From Halomonas sp. Y3 (GTDB taxonomy: Bacteria; Pseudomonadota; Gammaproteobacteria; Pseudomonadales; Halomonadaceae): a stretch of 64,000 nucleotides of DNA. Shown here one piece after another: positions 40,766 through 49,674 of the stretch (positions within the stretch are counted from its first letter, which is position 1; each line of letters begins with the position of its first letter). A program made the translations under genes and the position numbers. The stretch covers positions 3,782,001 to 3,846,000 of the forward strand of contig NZ_CP099975.1 of assembly GCF_024137965.1 (NCBI RefSeq). The letters run 5' to 3'. Under the pieces are notes generated by a model. The model had not been told where the DNA came from. It was given only the letters and a program-made list of their open reading frames with translations, and did no database searches.

Positions 40766-40775
40766 GGATAATGTT

Positions 40776-41492
40776 ATGACACAGAAAAAACCTCAACTCG
40801 TCATGTTTACTGGAGGCCGTGACAGCACGTTGGCGGCCTGCCATCTCATGTTACAAGGAATCCCGGTCCATTTGTATAGCGGCAACAGCGGCTGCTCACT
40901 GCATCGCGACATCCTTAAAGTTCGCGTGCAAGAACTCAAGAAACGGTTCGGCAATCTTGTAGTAGAACATACCGTTGAAGACATTAGCGGGTCATTTCGC
41001 TCTATTGCAATAGCCGACATCGAAAGGGATATTCTTGAAGATAAAAAGAACCTTGTTTTGCTGGGTGAGAAAATCGCTCTTCACGCCCACATAATTGACT
41101 ATTGCAATAGGAGTGGCATAGATACCATCAATGATGGCATTGCATTTTACCAGCGAGAGTTTCCCGAGCAACGAATGGTCGCCAAGGATTATTTCATTAG
41201 CGTGATTGGTGATTATGGAATAGCTTATAACAGCCCGATCTACGAGTTCGCTAAGTCTTCAGATGATGTAAAGTACAGACTGCTACAGATTGGTGTGTCG
41301 ACTAAGTCACTTGAAGGAATCTCAGTCTTCGCTGATAGTTTCACAACACCCTCAGACGAAATTATTATGAATTACCTAAATCGCAAAGAACCAATCTTTA
41401 AGGATATCGTAGACTTCCTCACTGGGAGCAACCTGGAGGTGAGCTATAAGGAGAGTTCGTCAACAAGTACAAAATGTTACGCCTACACATAA
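40776..41492 (+). CDS. PP-loop ATPase-like protein
   Basis: A 238-residue protein with the PP-loop '[17 protein letters not shown]' (pyrophosphatase loop of the adenine nucleotide alpha-hydrolase fold). It resembles the QueC/ExsB and GuaA synthetase classes, which adenylate a carbonyl or carboxyl group before amidation or thiolation. The rest is not recognised. It starts 10 bases after the LOG gene. Confidence 0.72.
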   Translation: MTQKKPQLVMFTGGRDSTLAACHLMLQGIPVHLYSGNSGCSLHRDILKVRVQELKKRFGNLVVEHTVEDISGSFRSIAIADIERDILEDKKNLVLLGEKIALHAHIIDYCNRSGIDTINDGIAFYQREFPEQRMVAKDYFISVIGDYGIAYNSPIYEFAKSSDDVKYRLLQIGVSTKSLEGISVFADSFTTPSDEIIMNYLNRKEPIFKDIVDFLTGSNLEVSYKESSSTSTKCYAYT

Positions 41493-41519
41493 TCCCGAAC
41501 CAAGAAACAAAGGTACCAC

Positions 41520-41915
41520 ATGATTATCAAGTGTGCGGGCATAATTCTGGAAAACGGCAAGCTCCTCGTTGTCCGAAAAAAAGGTTCCGATGTATTTCTC
41601 TCGCCGGGTGGAAAGATCGAACGTGGAGAGTCTCTTCAGGATTGTGTCATTCGTGAGATCAAAGAAGAGATTGACGTAGATGTGCAAGGCTTGCATTTTA
41701 TGGGAACCTATACGTCGCAGTCGGCTATCGAGAATAACAGAATCACCCTGCACGCTTGGTTTGTCGAATTCTCAGGGGTTGTCAAAGCCAGTTCGGAGAT
41801 TGAAGAAATTCGCTGGATTGGGCTGGGTGATATTGAGACTGGTTTAAAGGTGGGCTCTGTTTTTCTTGATCATGTCATACCCTATTTAAAATCCAAGGGG
41901 CTAATAGCAAATTAA
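41520..41915 (+). CDS. Nudix hydrolase
   Basis: A 131-residue protein with a complete Nudix box (G-x5-E-x7-R-E-x2-E-E: 'GGKIERGESLQDC' then 'VIREIKEEIDV'). It hydrolyses a nucleoside diphosphate linked to another moiety. It could clean up or process a nucleotide intermediate of this cluster (inference). Confidence 0.88.
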   Translation: MIIKCAGIILENGKLLVVRKKGSDVFLSPGGKIERGESLQDCVIREIKEEIDVDVQGLHFMGTYTSQSAIENNRITLHAWFVEFSGVVKASSEIEEIRWIGLGDIETGLKVGSVFLDHVIPYLKSKGLIAN

Positions 41916-41937
41916 GTTCTGATAGGACATATAAACT

Positions 41938-42825
41938 ATGGATGTTGGCGCGCTGAATCCTAGACTAAGAAAAAGCATGAGTGGAGATTACTACAAGGAA
42001 TGCCAAGCTATACGCGAGGAGATAAAGCAAGAAATCAGACCCCAAATCGGAGATCGTCATAGTATATACTTGCTTTCAAACACAACTCATGGTCTTTTGA
42101 CAATATTGTCTTATTTGGCCTCAGCAAGAAATCTAATTAATGCGCCAGGGAGTCTGTATCCAGGATATCACTTTCTGCGATTCGATGCAGAAACATATCA
42201 TCAGTGGACAATCAAAACACATGTTTGCCCTTTATCAGGAAAGGTTATAGAAGAGCGAGGGTTGCTTGATGACTACACCGTAATTGATGGCGCCCAATCG
42301 TTTTTCACTGCCAGTTACCACTCCTCCCTCTTGTGCTCCAAGATATTTATTGCCCCGTTTCATAAGAATCTAGGGGTTCAAGTGGGGCTGGGTATACTAG
42401 CAATAGATAATGATATAGACAACCCACACCTACATGAAATTGCAAAATCTGCCGAGAGCGGATCTTACAACATCGGCCTTCTTCAATCGACTCTGACGAA
42501 TCTCACGAATTTCAAATCAGAAGCCTCAGGCTTGTATAACTGCACAGTAATAAATGTCAACAAAGAAATTCTCAAGTTTTCAGACAAACATCAAGTGGAA
42601 ATAGTCACCCCGCCTGGTTTGCAAGGTCCATTTATTTGCCTAAAAGCGAATTCGGGATCGACGTGGCCTGAGAGTTTTCAGAGCTTCGGGTTTGGAGCAA
42701 AACATTTTTCTTCTCAAGGAATCTTGCGCATATCGAAATTTACTCCAGGCTCGATTGAAGAGCGAGTAGATTATACAGAAAAATTTTTTGAGGCTCTACA
42801 ATATATAGCAGGCCGCCATGTTTAA
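41938..42825 (+). CDS. PLP-dependent class V aminotransferase-like protein
   Basis: A 295-residue fold-type I protein, short for the family. 'SNTTHGLLTILSYLA' fits the phosphate-binding N-terminal loop, 'YTVIDGAQSFFTASYH' has the Asp-x-Ala-Gln that contacts the PLP ring, and 'APFHKNLGVQVGLGIL' has the probable Schiff-base Lys. It could be a lyase, desulfurase or aminotransferase. Its substrate is unknown. It overlaps the exporter gene by 8 bases. Confidence 0.7.
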   Translation: MDVGALNPRLRKSMSGDYYKECQAIREEIKQEIRPQIGDRHSIYLLSNTTHGLLTILSYLASARNLINAPGSLYPGYHFLRFDAETYHQWTIKTHVCPLSGKVIEERGLLDDYTVIDGAQSFFTASYHSSLLCSKIFIAPFHKNLGVQVGLGILAIDNDIDNPHLHEIAKSAESGSYNIGLLQSTLTNLTNFKSEASGLYNCTVINVNKEILKFSDKHQVEIVTPPGLQGPFICLKANSGSTWPESFQSFGFGAKHFSSQGILRISKFTPGSIEERVDYTEKFFEALQYIAGRHV

Positions 42826-43660
42826 TTCAAACTTCTCAAAGGGCCACGCTATTGCGTTGATTGGCGCGTTCGTCCTAAGCATGGACACACTATTTTTAAG
42901 GCTTATTGACTCAGATCCTGCAGTCGTCGCTTTCTGGCGTGGCGTGCTAATGTTTGTAGCAGGTGGAGGAGTTTTTCTAGCTATCCATAGATTCTCTGGG
43001 CACAGTATTGTGAAGTACAGTTTGAAAGGATATGCAGTTGCGCTATTCTATGGCGCAGCGTCGATTTTCTTCACTTTTAGCGCCATGTCCACTGGAGTTG
43101 CCAATTTGTTGATTATATTGTCAACCACACCTCTGTGGGCCGCTATTGGATCATACCTGTTTCTTAAAGAAGGCATTAGTGCAAAGACCATCACTTCATG
43201 TCTGCTTGCCTTCTTGGGAATGCTTGTAATATTCACTGGCAAGATAGGAACAGGACTAAATTCTGGTGATTTTTTTGCCCTTATGGCAGCTTTTTGTATG
43301 GCAGGAGCTTTTATCTTATCCCGTGTTTGCAAGGATAATTTGCTGCTCGCTCCGTGTCTGGGCGGGGGCATGTCCGCAGTATTCTTGCTTCCTTTTGTTA
43401 TCTCCGATGATATCTTTGCGATCAATAACCCCCTATTCATGCTGATAGAAGGGGGAGTAATCATGCCCGTTGCGTTAGGGTGCCTGGCCGTGGCACCACG
43501 ATTCATTCGTGCTGATAAGGTAAGCCTTTTCCTCCTCCTAGAAACCATCTTAGGGCCTTTCTGGGCATATATTTTCCTCAACGAGCCTGTCTCTACATAC
43601 ACATTTTTAGGGGGTTTTATTGTGATTTCTGCATTGCTATTCAATGTATCCCGAGCATGA
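42818..43660 (+). CDS. EamA/DMT-family transporter
   Basis: A 280-residue protein with ten membrane segments in two five-helix repeats ('FWRGVLMFVAGGGVFLAI' and 'LLETILGPFWAYIFLNEPVS'), the EamA signature of small-molecule exporters such as amino-acid and metabolite efflux pumps. It is the last gene of the operon and so the likely exporter of its product. Confidence 0.88.
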   Translation: MFNSNFSKGHAIALIGAFVLSMDTLFLRLIDSDPAVVAFWRGVLMFVAGGGVFLAIHRFSGHSIVKYSLKGYAVALFYGAASIFFTFSAMSTGVANLLIILSTTPLWAAIGSYLFLKEGISAKTITSCLLAFLGMLVIFTGKIGTGLNSGDFFALMAAFCMAGAFILSRVCKDNLLLAPCLGGGMSAVFLLPFVISDDIFAINNPLFMLIEGGVIMPVALGCLAVAPRFIRADKVSLFLLLETILGPFWAYIFLNEPVSTYTFLGGFIVISALLFNVSRA

Positions 43661-44145
43661 AATTTCAAGGTATATTAAAAAAATGACCCCGTATGTTTAA
43701 AACAATAGCTACGAAATCGGCTAGCTGGACGATTGCTCGACCTACCCCCACTGATACAGCATGCACGATTAGCTCACTCGTCACCCCAATAACTAGTTCA
43801 GCCAAGGCTCCACTGCTGTATAATCCGCGCAGCAGGTAGGGGTAGTAGCTGGAGCAGTTGATTCGCATTTCCCCACGAGAAGTAAACTCGTTGTAATCAG
43901 CGTATCATCCACTTCACCCGCACCAACCGTGCTTGTCAGCGTTATAAGTTCGTAAATGGGTGTGTGTGGGGGGGGGGGGTACGTAAAATCTTCACTGATG
44001 TTTACACACTCGGTGTAGAAACAGCAGGCAGGGTAGAATATTGCCCCTAGTGCCGTAGTAGGCGTAGCGCCCCTCTACTTTCCGCCTCAGCTTCCTGAGA
44101 AATCGTCATGCTGTGATAAGCCTTGGCTACACGCTGGTCGAGGAC
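43661..44145. other. non-coding stretch between AT-rich cluster and IS nest
   Basis: About 485 bases without a credible gene. It contains a 12-base G run at 43968-43979 after a (TG) tract. It ends at the IS3-family terminal repeat. No terminator or RNA gene was recognised. Confidence 0.5.
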
Positions 44146-44712
44146 TGATCTTACCCAGCATTGGTGGACACCGTTCTAAGCGATCATTCGAGCCTCGAAG
44201 GCCTCTGGGCTGATCATCCCAATCGCACTGTGCCGGCGCTGCCGGTTGTAGTCCAGTTCAATGTACTCGAACACCTGCCGTCGCATGGCCTCCCGCGTTT
44301 CGAATCGCTCACCATGGATGGCCTCGACCTTGAGGCTGTGAAAGAAGCTCTCTGCACAGGCATTGTCGTAGCAGTTACCCTTGGCGCTCATGCTGCACTG
44401 GAGCTCGTGGCGGGTCAGCAGCGACTGATACAGCGTCGAACAATACTGGCTGCCGCGATCGGAGTGAACTATCACGCCCTTGGGCATCTTGCGGCTCCAC
44501 AGGGCCATCTGCAGGGCATCACCCACCAGGTCGGCGGTCATCCGCTCGTTCATTGCCCAGCCGATGACCTTGCGCGAGTACAAGTCGATCAGCACCGCTA
44601 GATAGAGCCAGCCTTCACCCGTCGCGAGGTAGGTGATGTCGCCAACCCATTTTTGGTTGGGTGCCTCCGCAGCAAAGTCCTGTTTCAGGAGGTTGGGCGC
44701 CACGGGCAGCCC

Positions 44713-46097
44713 GGTAGTGTCCCGTCAAGTGGTGTAACAGCGGGTGAGGCCACCGCGGCCTTCGCTGACTGTTACGCCGCCTCCTCGTGAATCAATTGTT
44801 CGGCGCCTGCCTCAGTCGGCTCCTTGAGCACCGGGGCCAGGCTCTCCAGGCTCAGGTACCGGCGGCTGACTTGCCATTCATCGTTCTGCTCCAGCAGTAC
44901 CGCTCCGACCAGGCGCGTCACCGACGCGTTGTTGGGGAAGATCCCGACGACGTTGCTGCGCCGTTTGATCTCCTTGTTCAGCCGCTCCAAGCAGTTCGTG
45001 GACGCCAACTTCGGCCAGTGATCTTTCGGGAAGGCCATGAACGCCAGCACGTCCTCCTCGGCGCTATCCATGCAGTCCGCCGCCTTGGCGAAACGCTCAC
45101 GCAGGCTGTCGGCCACCTGCCGCCACTGGCGCGTCGCTGCGGCTTGATCCGGCTGGGCAAAGGCCGTGCGCACCGCCGCCGAGATCGCTGGCTGGTGGGC
45201 CTTAGGGACCTGCGAGAGCACGTTGCGCATGAAGTGCACTCGACAGCGTTGCCAGCCCGCCCCAGTCAGTACCGTCGCGATCGCCTTTTTCAGCCCCTCG
45301 TGAGCGTCGGAGATGACCAGGCGAGTGCCCTTCAGCCCCCGGGCCACCAGCGAGCGTAGGAACGCCGTCCAGAAGCCCTCCGTCTCAGCCGGACCTGCGG
45401 AGAGGCCCAGCACCTCACGGTAGCCGTCCTGATTCACCACCGTGGCCACCACCACCGCCTGGCTCGCTACCGGGCCGTGCTCTCGACTCTTGATATAGGT
45501 CGCGTCGAGCCATACGTAGGGCCAGTGCCCCTCCAGCGGCCGCTCCAGGAAGCTTTGGACGCGCTCATCGATCGAGGCGCACAGTCGGGAGACCTGCGAC
45601 TTGGAGATCCCGGTCATCCCCATGGCCTGGACCAGCTCGTCGACCTTACGAGTGGAGATGCCCTGCACGTAGGCCTCCTGCACCACCGCCGTGAGCGCTT
45701 GCTCGCTCATCCGCCGCGGCTCGAGGAAGCCGGGGAAGTAGCTGCCCTGGCGGAGCTTGGGGACCTTGAGATCCACTCGGCCCATACGCGTCTCCAACGG
45801 CCGCTCCCGGTAGCCATTGCGCCGGTTGACCCGCTCCTCGGAGCGCTCGTGGCGATCGGCCCCGCACAGCTCGGCCACCTCGTGCTCCATCAGCTCCTGG
45901 AGCATGAAGTCCAGCGTCTCACGCAGGAAGTCCGGTGCCACCGCTCGCTTTTCAAGCAGCTCCGTCAGTGCCATGCTCTTGTTGGTCATCGTGGGGTTCC
46001 TTCGGTTGGTTGCGTGTTTGGCGACTTGCAACTTTATCGAAGGCCCATGGTGACCTCATCCTCCCGTCTGAATTACACCTCTTCCCGGGACGTTACC
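44713..46097 (-). mobile_element. IS256-family insertion in IS3 orfB
   Basis: A 1385-bp element. Ends are imperfect inverted repeats (GGTAGTGTCCCG, later GTGGTGTAA, and the right end GGTAACGTCCCG, later GAGGTGTAA). An 8-base direct repeat GGCAGCCC flanks it at 44705-44712 and 46098-46105. This is typical IS256 behaviour and the element appears intact. Confidence 0.93.
44772..45989 (-). CDS. IS256-family (Mutator-type) transposase
   Basis: A 405-residue transposase. DDE residues are in '[15 protein letters not shown]', '[16 protein letters not shown]' and '[16 protein letters not shown]', with the family motif '[16 protein letters not shown]'. The ATG at 45989 ([14 protein letters not shown]) has AAGGAA upstream. 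No frameshift was seen. Confidence 0.95.
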   Translation of the reverse strand: MTNKSMALTELLEKRAVAPDFLRETLDFMLQELMEHEVAELCGADRHERSEERVNRRNGYRERPLETRMGRVDLKVPKLRQGSYFPGFLEPRRMSEQALTAVVQEAYVQGISTRKVDELVQAMGMTGISKSQVSRLCASIDERVQSFLERPLEGHWPYVWLDATYIKSREHGPVASQAVVVATVVNQDGYREVLGLSAGPAETEGFWTAFLRSLVARGLKGTRLVISDAHEGLKKAIATVLTGAGWQRCRVHFMRNVLSQVPKAHQPAISAAVRTAFAQPDQAAATRQWRQVADSLRERFAKAADCMDSAEEDVLAFMAFPKDHWPKLASTNCLERLNKEIKRRSNVVGIFPNNASVTRLVGAVLLEQNDEWQVSRRYLSLESLAPVLKEPTEAGAEQLIHEEAA

Positions 46098-46544
46098 GGC
46101 AGCCCATGCCGTGAGTTCGTGGTGGCCTTGTACTTACGAGCTGCCTTGGCCCGCAGATTCTGGCGCCGAAGGCTTGCCGCCACGGTATTGCGGGAGATGG
46201 CGACCCCGGCATCATTCAGGTCGTGGGTCAGCCTGGGGGCGCCTGAGCGCCCCTTTTGCTGCTGAAAGGCCAATGCCACACGCTGGTCGGTGATGACCTG
46301 CTGGCGGCGCCGCGGGGACGGTTTGCCACCGCGCTGTCGCCAAGCATAGTAGCCGCTACGTGCCACACCGAGGACAGCGCACATTCGCTGGATACTGAAT
46401 GCCTGATGGTGCTGATGGATGAAGGCGTACTTCACTTCAGGCTCTTCGCGAAGTACACCGCGGCCTAATGGAATGGTCCGCCCCGCCTTAGCTACCCTTG
46501 GGGGCGTCCCCATCAAGACTGGAGCAACATCAGGAGGGCGAACC

Positions 46545-47576
46545 ATGTCCATTGCAACCATCGGCATCGACATCGGCAAGAGCAAGTTTCATGTCTGCGG
46601 CCTCGATGAACGCGGCCATGTGACGCTACGCAAAATGTTCTCCCGTACGGCACTCATCCGATTTCTGGCCAATACGCCGCCTGCCCGTGTTGCCACCGAG
46701 GCCTGCGCCGGCGCCCACTTCATTGGCCGCAAGGCCGAATCCTTCGGCCACGAGGCCCGGCTGCTACCCGCTCAGTATGTCAAGGCCTATGTGAAATCTC
46801 AGAAAAACGACTACGCCGACGCCGAAGCTATTGCCGAAGCAGCGACACGGCCCACGATGCGCTCGGTGCCCGTCAAGCCTGCCGACCGCCAGGCACTACA
46901 GCTCCTGCATCGGCAGCGCAGCGGCTGGATCGCTGAGCGTACAGCGCTTGCCAATCGCATCCGCGCCATGTTGCTGGAGTTTGGCATCACGATCCCCAAG
47001 AACCTCTCACAGCTGCGCAAGCAACTGCCTTTGGTAATCGAGGATGCCGAGAATGAGCTGCCGGACCGGCTACGCCAGCTCCTCGTGGAGCTGTGGGAGG
47101 ACATGATACGCCTGGACGAGCGGCTCACGTCACTCAATGCGGAACTCGACATTTATGCGCGCACGGATCCTCAAACGAAACTCCTGCTGAGCATCCCCGG
47201 TGTTGGCCCTATTGTCGCCACGGCGCTGATTTCCGGCATCGGCAATGCCGGCGCTTTTCGCAAAGGCCGGGACCTTGCCGCCTGGCTGGGCCTGGTGCCA
47301 CGACAATACAGCACTGGTGGCAAGACGCGGCTGCTGGGGATCGGCAAGCGCGGCAACCGTCACTTACGCATGCTACTCATCCATGGGGCTCGCGCCGTGC
47401 TCCGAGTCATCAGCAACCGCCAAGAGGATGACGGACTTCGACGCTGGGTCGAACGTGTCACAGCGCGCAAGCACCCGAACGTAGTCGCGGTGGCCCTGGC
47501 CAACAAGATTGCGCGGGTTGTCCATGCTGTACTGCGTCATCAGGTCCCCTTTGAAGCACGGTTGATAAGTTCTTGA
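46545..47576 (+). CDS. IS110/IS1111-family transposase (DEDD)
   Basis: A 343-residue recombinase. The RuvC-like N-domain starts MSIATIGIDIGKSKFHVCG (first Asp), followed by 'VATEACAGAHFI' (Glu) and 'KNDYADAEAIAEAATRP' (Asp pair). The C-domain has 'LLSIPGVGPIVATALIS' and the Ser-containing 'VPRQYSTGGKTRLLGI'. GGAGG precedes the ATG. Intact. Confidence 0.95.
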   Translation: MSIATIGIDIGKSKFHVCGLDERGHVTLRKMFSRTALIRFLANTPPARVATEACAGAHFIGRKAESFGHEARLLPAQYVKAYVKSQKNDYADAEAIAEAATRPTMRSVPVKPADRQALQLLHRQRSGWIAERTALANRIRAMLLEFGITIPKNLSQLRKQLPLVIEDAENELPDRLRQLLVELWEDMIRLDERLTSLNAELDIYARTDPQTKLLLSIPGVGPIVATALISGIGNAGAFRKGRDLAAWLGLVPRQYSTGGKTRLLGIGKRGNRHLRMLLIHGARAVLRVISNRQEDDGLRRWVERVTARKHPNVVAVALANKIARVVHAVLRHQVPFEARLISS

Positions 47577-47847
47577 ATTCAAGCGTGCAAGAGGTTCAAA
47601 ACTTGTTTTTCAGGGAGTTAGTTCCCACCGAGTGAATGCAAGCGCCGGAAATTGATGGCGGAAACAGGTCACCGGCATATCGAGAGCCTGGTCAAAAAAG
47701 CGGCCCGTACAGAGGTCAGCGGCTTATTCAGGAACGGTATGCGCGGATCTCCATCGTGGCCCGGGAGCGTCCACGACGGTCCCATACAGAGGTCGGATAC
47801 ATTAGCGCAATCCTGTCCCCGTCACAGTAGAAGGCACTTGCATCACA
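47577..47847 (+). ncRNA. probable guide (seekRNA/bridge RNA) region of the IS1111 element
   Basis: About 270 bases with no gene lie between the transposase stop and the right subterminal repeat, whereas the left non-coding end is only about 60 bases. In IS1111-group elements the long non-coding region after the transposase encodes the target-selecting RNA. Two similar 13-14-base motifs, CCGTACAGAGGTC (near 47704) and CCATACAGAGGTC (near 47780), may belong to it. The RNA itself is inferred. Confidence 0.5.
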
Positions 47848-48294
47848 GGGGCGGACCATACATTTTTGTTATGGCCAGTTCCTCTGACATTTCAGCGAGT
47901 TGCCGCTTCAGCCGGGCGTTTTCATCAGCCAGTGATTGCTCGCGCTCGGAGGTGTTCTTCTTCTGTTGGGCCTTGGCGCGCCACTGATAGAGTTGGCTGG
48001 GCTGCAGGCCCAGCTCACGGGCGGCAGCGGCAGTGCCCACTCGGTCAGCGAGGGCAAGAGCTTCCTCGCGGTAGGCGTCGGAGTAACGGGCACGGGTCTT
48101 CTTCATCGGGGTAGCTTGCTTGGCCATGGGTCACCTCGTTGAGTGTACTACCTTCACGGGGTGTCCACTGTTGCTGGGCAAGATCACATGCGGATCTGGT
48201 AGCCCTCACGGGCACCTACAACAACCTGGTGAGAATGTGGTCGGAGTGTTGATATGAATTGAAAATGGCTTCACGAGTAGACTGTTTCGACTTG

Positions 48295-48321
48295 ACCGGC
48301 GCTGAAAGGCGCCGGTTTTTT
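48295..48321 (+). terminator. rho-independent terminator (plus direction)
   Basis: ACCGGCGC, a six-base loop and GCGCCGGT run into six T. It points rightward, but no complete plus-strand gene lies upstream, so it may be left from a gene lost during IS insertion. Confidence 0.7.
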
Positions 48322-48334
48322 CATCCTGCCAGCC

Positions 48335-49453
48335 TCAGTGCGGAACGAACCGAAGCAGCAAATAGGCCCCCAGCAAGCTGATGAACAGCATCGGTATCGA
48401 CCAGGCATGGAAGGCCACCCAGAGCCCCTGCTGGCGGCTGAGTCGCAGGGCGATCAGATTGGCAAGCGAGCCGATGGCAAGACCGAAGCCGCCGACGTTG
48501 ACGCCCCAGGCCAGCCAGTACCACTGCTCGGAGAAGGGTGCCAGGAAGATGGCCGCCGGCACGTTGGAGATCAGCTGCGAGAGCAGCGCCGCCCCGGTGA
48601 CCTCACCTCCGGGCAGGGCAATGAGTCCATCGGCTACCTTCATCATGAAGGGCAGCTGGGCAAGCAGGCCCAAGTCGATGAACATCAGGATGAAGATGGC
48701 CAGAATCAGCCAGTCCACTCCCAGCAGCACCTGCCGCCAGCAAAGCAGGAACAGTGCCAGCACCCCGGCAAGCGCCGGTAGCGTCAGCCCGAACTCCACC
48801 AGCAACAGGAACACCGGGTAGCAGAGCAGCGAGACGCGAAACAGCCGGCTGTGAACGTAGGTGCGCGTCATGTCCATATTCACGTCCACTCGACGGCCGG
48901 GAAAGGCGACGGCGGTCAGCAGCAGCAGGACCCCAAGCATCCAGCCGGCGATGGGCAGCATGGCCAGGAGGAAGGTGATGAAACTGTCGCCCGATAGCTG
49001 CCACAGAAAGAGATTCTGCGGATTGCCGATGGGGCTGACCGCCGAGCCGGCGTTCACCGCCAACGCTTCGAAGATGATCAGGCGACCGATGGGCAGCCGC
49101 GCCATGTTGCCGAGGCTGACGGTCAACGGCACGACGATGAAGAGCGCCACGTCGTTGGTGATCACGGCGGACAGCAGCGCGGCGAAGAGCACCATGGCTA
49201 GGGCCAGCCGACGTTCGCTGTGCATGTGTACCAGCAGCCAACGCCCGGCCTGCGCCAGCGCGCCGCTGTCTTCCAGCCCGCGGCTCAGCACCATCAGGCC
49301 GGCCAGGATGGCGATGGTATGCCACTCGACCAGCTGGGGCAGCAGGCGCCACTTCTCCGGCATCATGGCAATCAAGGCCAGAAACGCCAGCACCAGCGCC
49401 AGCAGCATCAGGTCCTCGGAAAGGCGGGAATATACGTAGCGCAGCAGTCTCAA
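48335..49453 (-). CDS. SLC13/ArsB-type anion permease, last gene of the iron operon
   Basis: A 372-residue, 10-11-helix permease of the ion-transporter superfamily. 'ALLSAVITNDVALFIVVPLT' and 'VNAGSAVSPIGNPQNLFLW' are the paired Asn-Asp and SPIGNPQN helical-hairpin motifs. It carries an anion or organic acid; which one is unknown. The start overlaps the ferredoxin stop as ATGA. It could export an iron chelator or import an iron-chelate anion (guess). Confidence 0.83.
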   Translation of the reverse strand: MRLLRYVYSRLSEDLMLLALVLAFLALIAMMPEKWRLLPQLVEWHTIAILAGLMVLSRGLEDSGALAQAGRWLLVHMHSERRLALAMVLFAALLSAVITNDVALFIVVPLTVSLGNMARLPIGRLIIFEALAVNAGSAVSPIGNPQNLFLWQLSGDSFITFLLAMLPIAGWMLGVLLLLTAVAFPGRRVDVNMDMTRTYVHSRLFRVSLLCYPVFLLLVEFGLTLPALAGVLALFLLCWRQVLLGVDWLILAIFILMFIDLGLLAQLPFMMKVADGLIALPGGEVTGAALLSQLISNVPAAIFLAPFSEQWYWLAWGVNVGGFGLAIGSLANLIALRLSRQQGLWVAFHAWSIPMLFISLLGAYLLLRFVPH

Positions 49454-49674
49454 GGTTCTACACGCCTATATCGTAATGGGTCATTGTCCGGTCTGGGCTC
49501 GTGCTGCCCGTTGGCCTCGAGAATCGCCTTCACCAGCGGTATGCATTCGGCGCACTTGGGTTTGCACTCCAGGCGGCAAAAGCAGGCGCGAACGCTAGCG
49601 GCGCCTTGGCTGCAGGCAGCCTGGAAATCTTCAGCGCTGAGATTGTGGCAGCTGCAATAGGTTTTTTCGCTCAT
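49450..49674 (-). CDS. BFD-like [2Fe-2S] protein
   Basis: A 74-residue Cys-rich protein: 'MSEKTYCSCHNLSAEDFQAA', then 'ACFCRLECKPKCAEC'. Cys pairs at 7/9 and several Cys between 31 and 44 resemble bacterioferritin-associated ferredoxin domains, which bind [2Fe-2S] and help release iron from stores or chelates. It is linked by ATGA overlaps to the genes on both sides. A role in reductive iron release is plausible. Confidence 0.75.
   Translation of the reverse strand: MSEKTYCSCHNLSAEDFQAACSQGAASVRACFCRLECKPKCAECIPLVKAILEANGQHEPRPDNDPLRYRRVEP

Larger units (their letters stand above)
44176..46435 (-). pseudogene. IS3-family orfB, interrupted by the IS256-family element
   Basis: The 5' part (46435 to 46098) begins VKYAFIHQHHQAF and contains the HTH_21 segment 'RMCAVLGVARSGYYAW'. 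It breaks at HGLPV. The 3' part (44712 to 44176) continues APNLLKQDF and has the DDE core: '[15 protein letters not shown]', '[12 protein letters not shown]' and '[14 protein letters not shown]'. Removing the insertion and one copy of its 8-base duplication rejoins the frame exactly. Confidence 0.9.
46465..47861 (+). mobile_element. IS110-family (IS1111-group) insertion at the IS3 orfA/orfB junction
   Basis: Subterminal perfect 12-base inverted repeats ATGGTCCGCCCC (46473-46484) and GGGGCGGACCAT (47848-47859), a few bases inside each end, are the mark of the IS1111 group. There is no target duplication. It sits in the A-tract near the end of IS3 orfA: GCGGCC on one side and TTTTTGTTATGG on the other rejoin to the expected orfA end. 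Outer limits are accurate to a few bases. Confidence 0.85.
46432..48127 (-). pseudogene. IS3-family orfA, interrupted by the IS110-family element
   Basis: The 5' part (48127 to about 47862) encodes MAKQATPMKKTRARYSD, a helix-turn-helix ('GTAAAARELGLQPSQLYQWR') and a leucine-zipper-like tail (SLADENARLKRQLAEM). It breaks at EELAITK. The last residues (KAAVYFAKSLK) lie at 46464-46432 and the stop overlaps the orfB GTG start. GAGGTG precedes the ATG at 48127. Confidence 0.88.
44146..48186 (-). mobile_element. IS3-family element carrying two inserted IS
   Basis: Related ends face each other: the left end reads TGATCTTACCCAGC and then GGTGGACACC, and the right end, in reverse, reads TGATCTTGCCCAGC and then AGTGGACACC. 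Removing the IS256-family and IS110-family insertions leaves about 1.25 kb, a normal IS3 size, with orfA and orfB on the minus strand. No target duplication flanks it, so a deletion or recombination may have occurred at one side. Confidence 0.85.

Noticed and set aside
43665-43868. A 67-codon minus-strand ORF after the EamA gene
   Set aside because: No ribosome site and no recognisable features. It overlaps a likely non-coding region.
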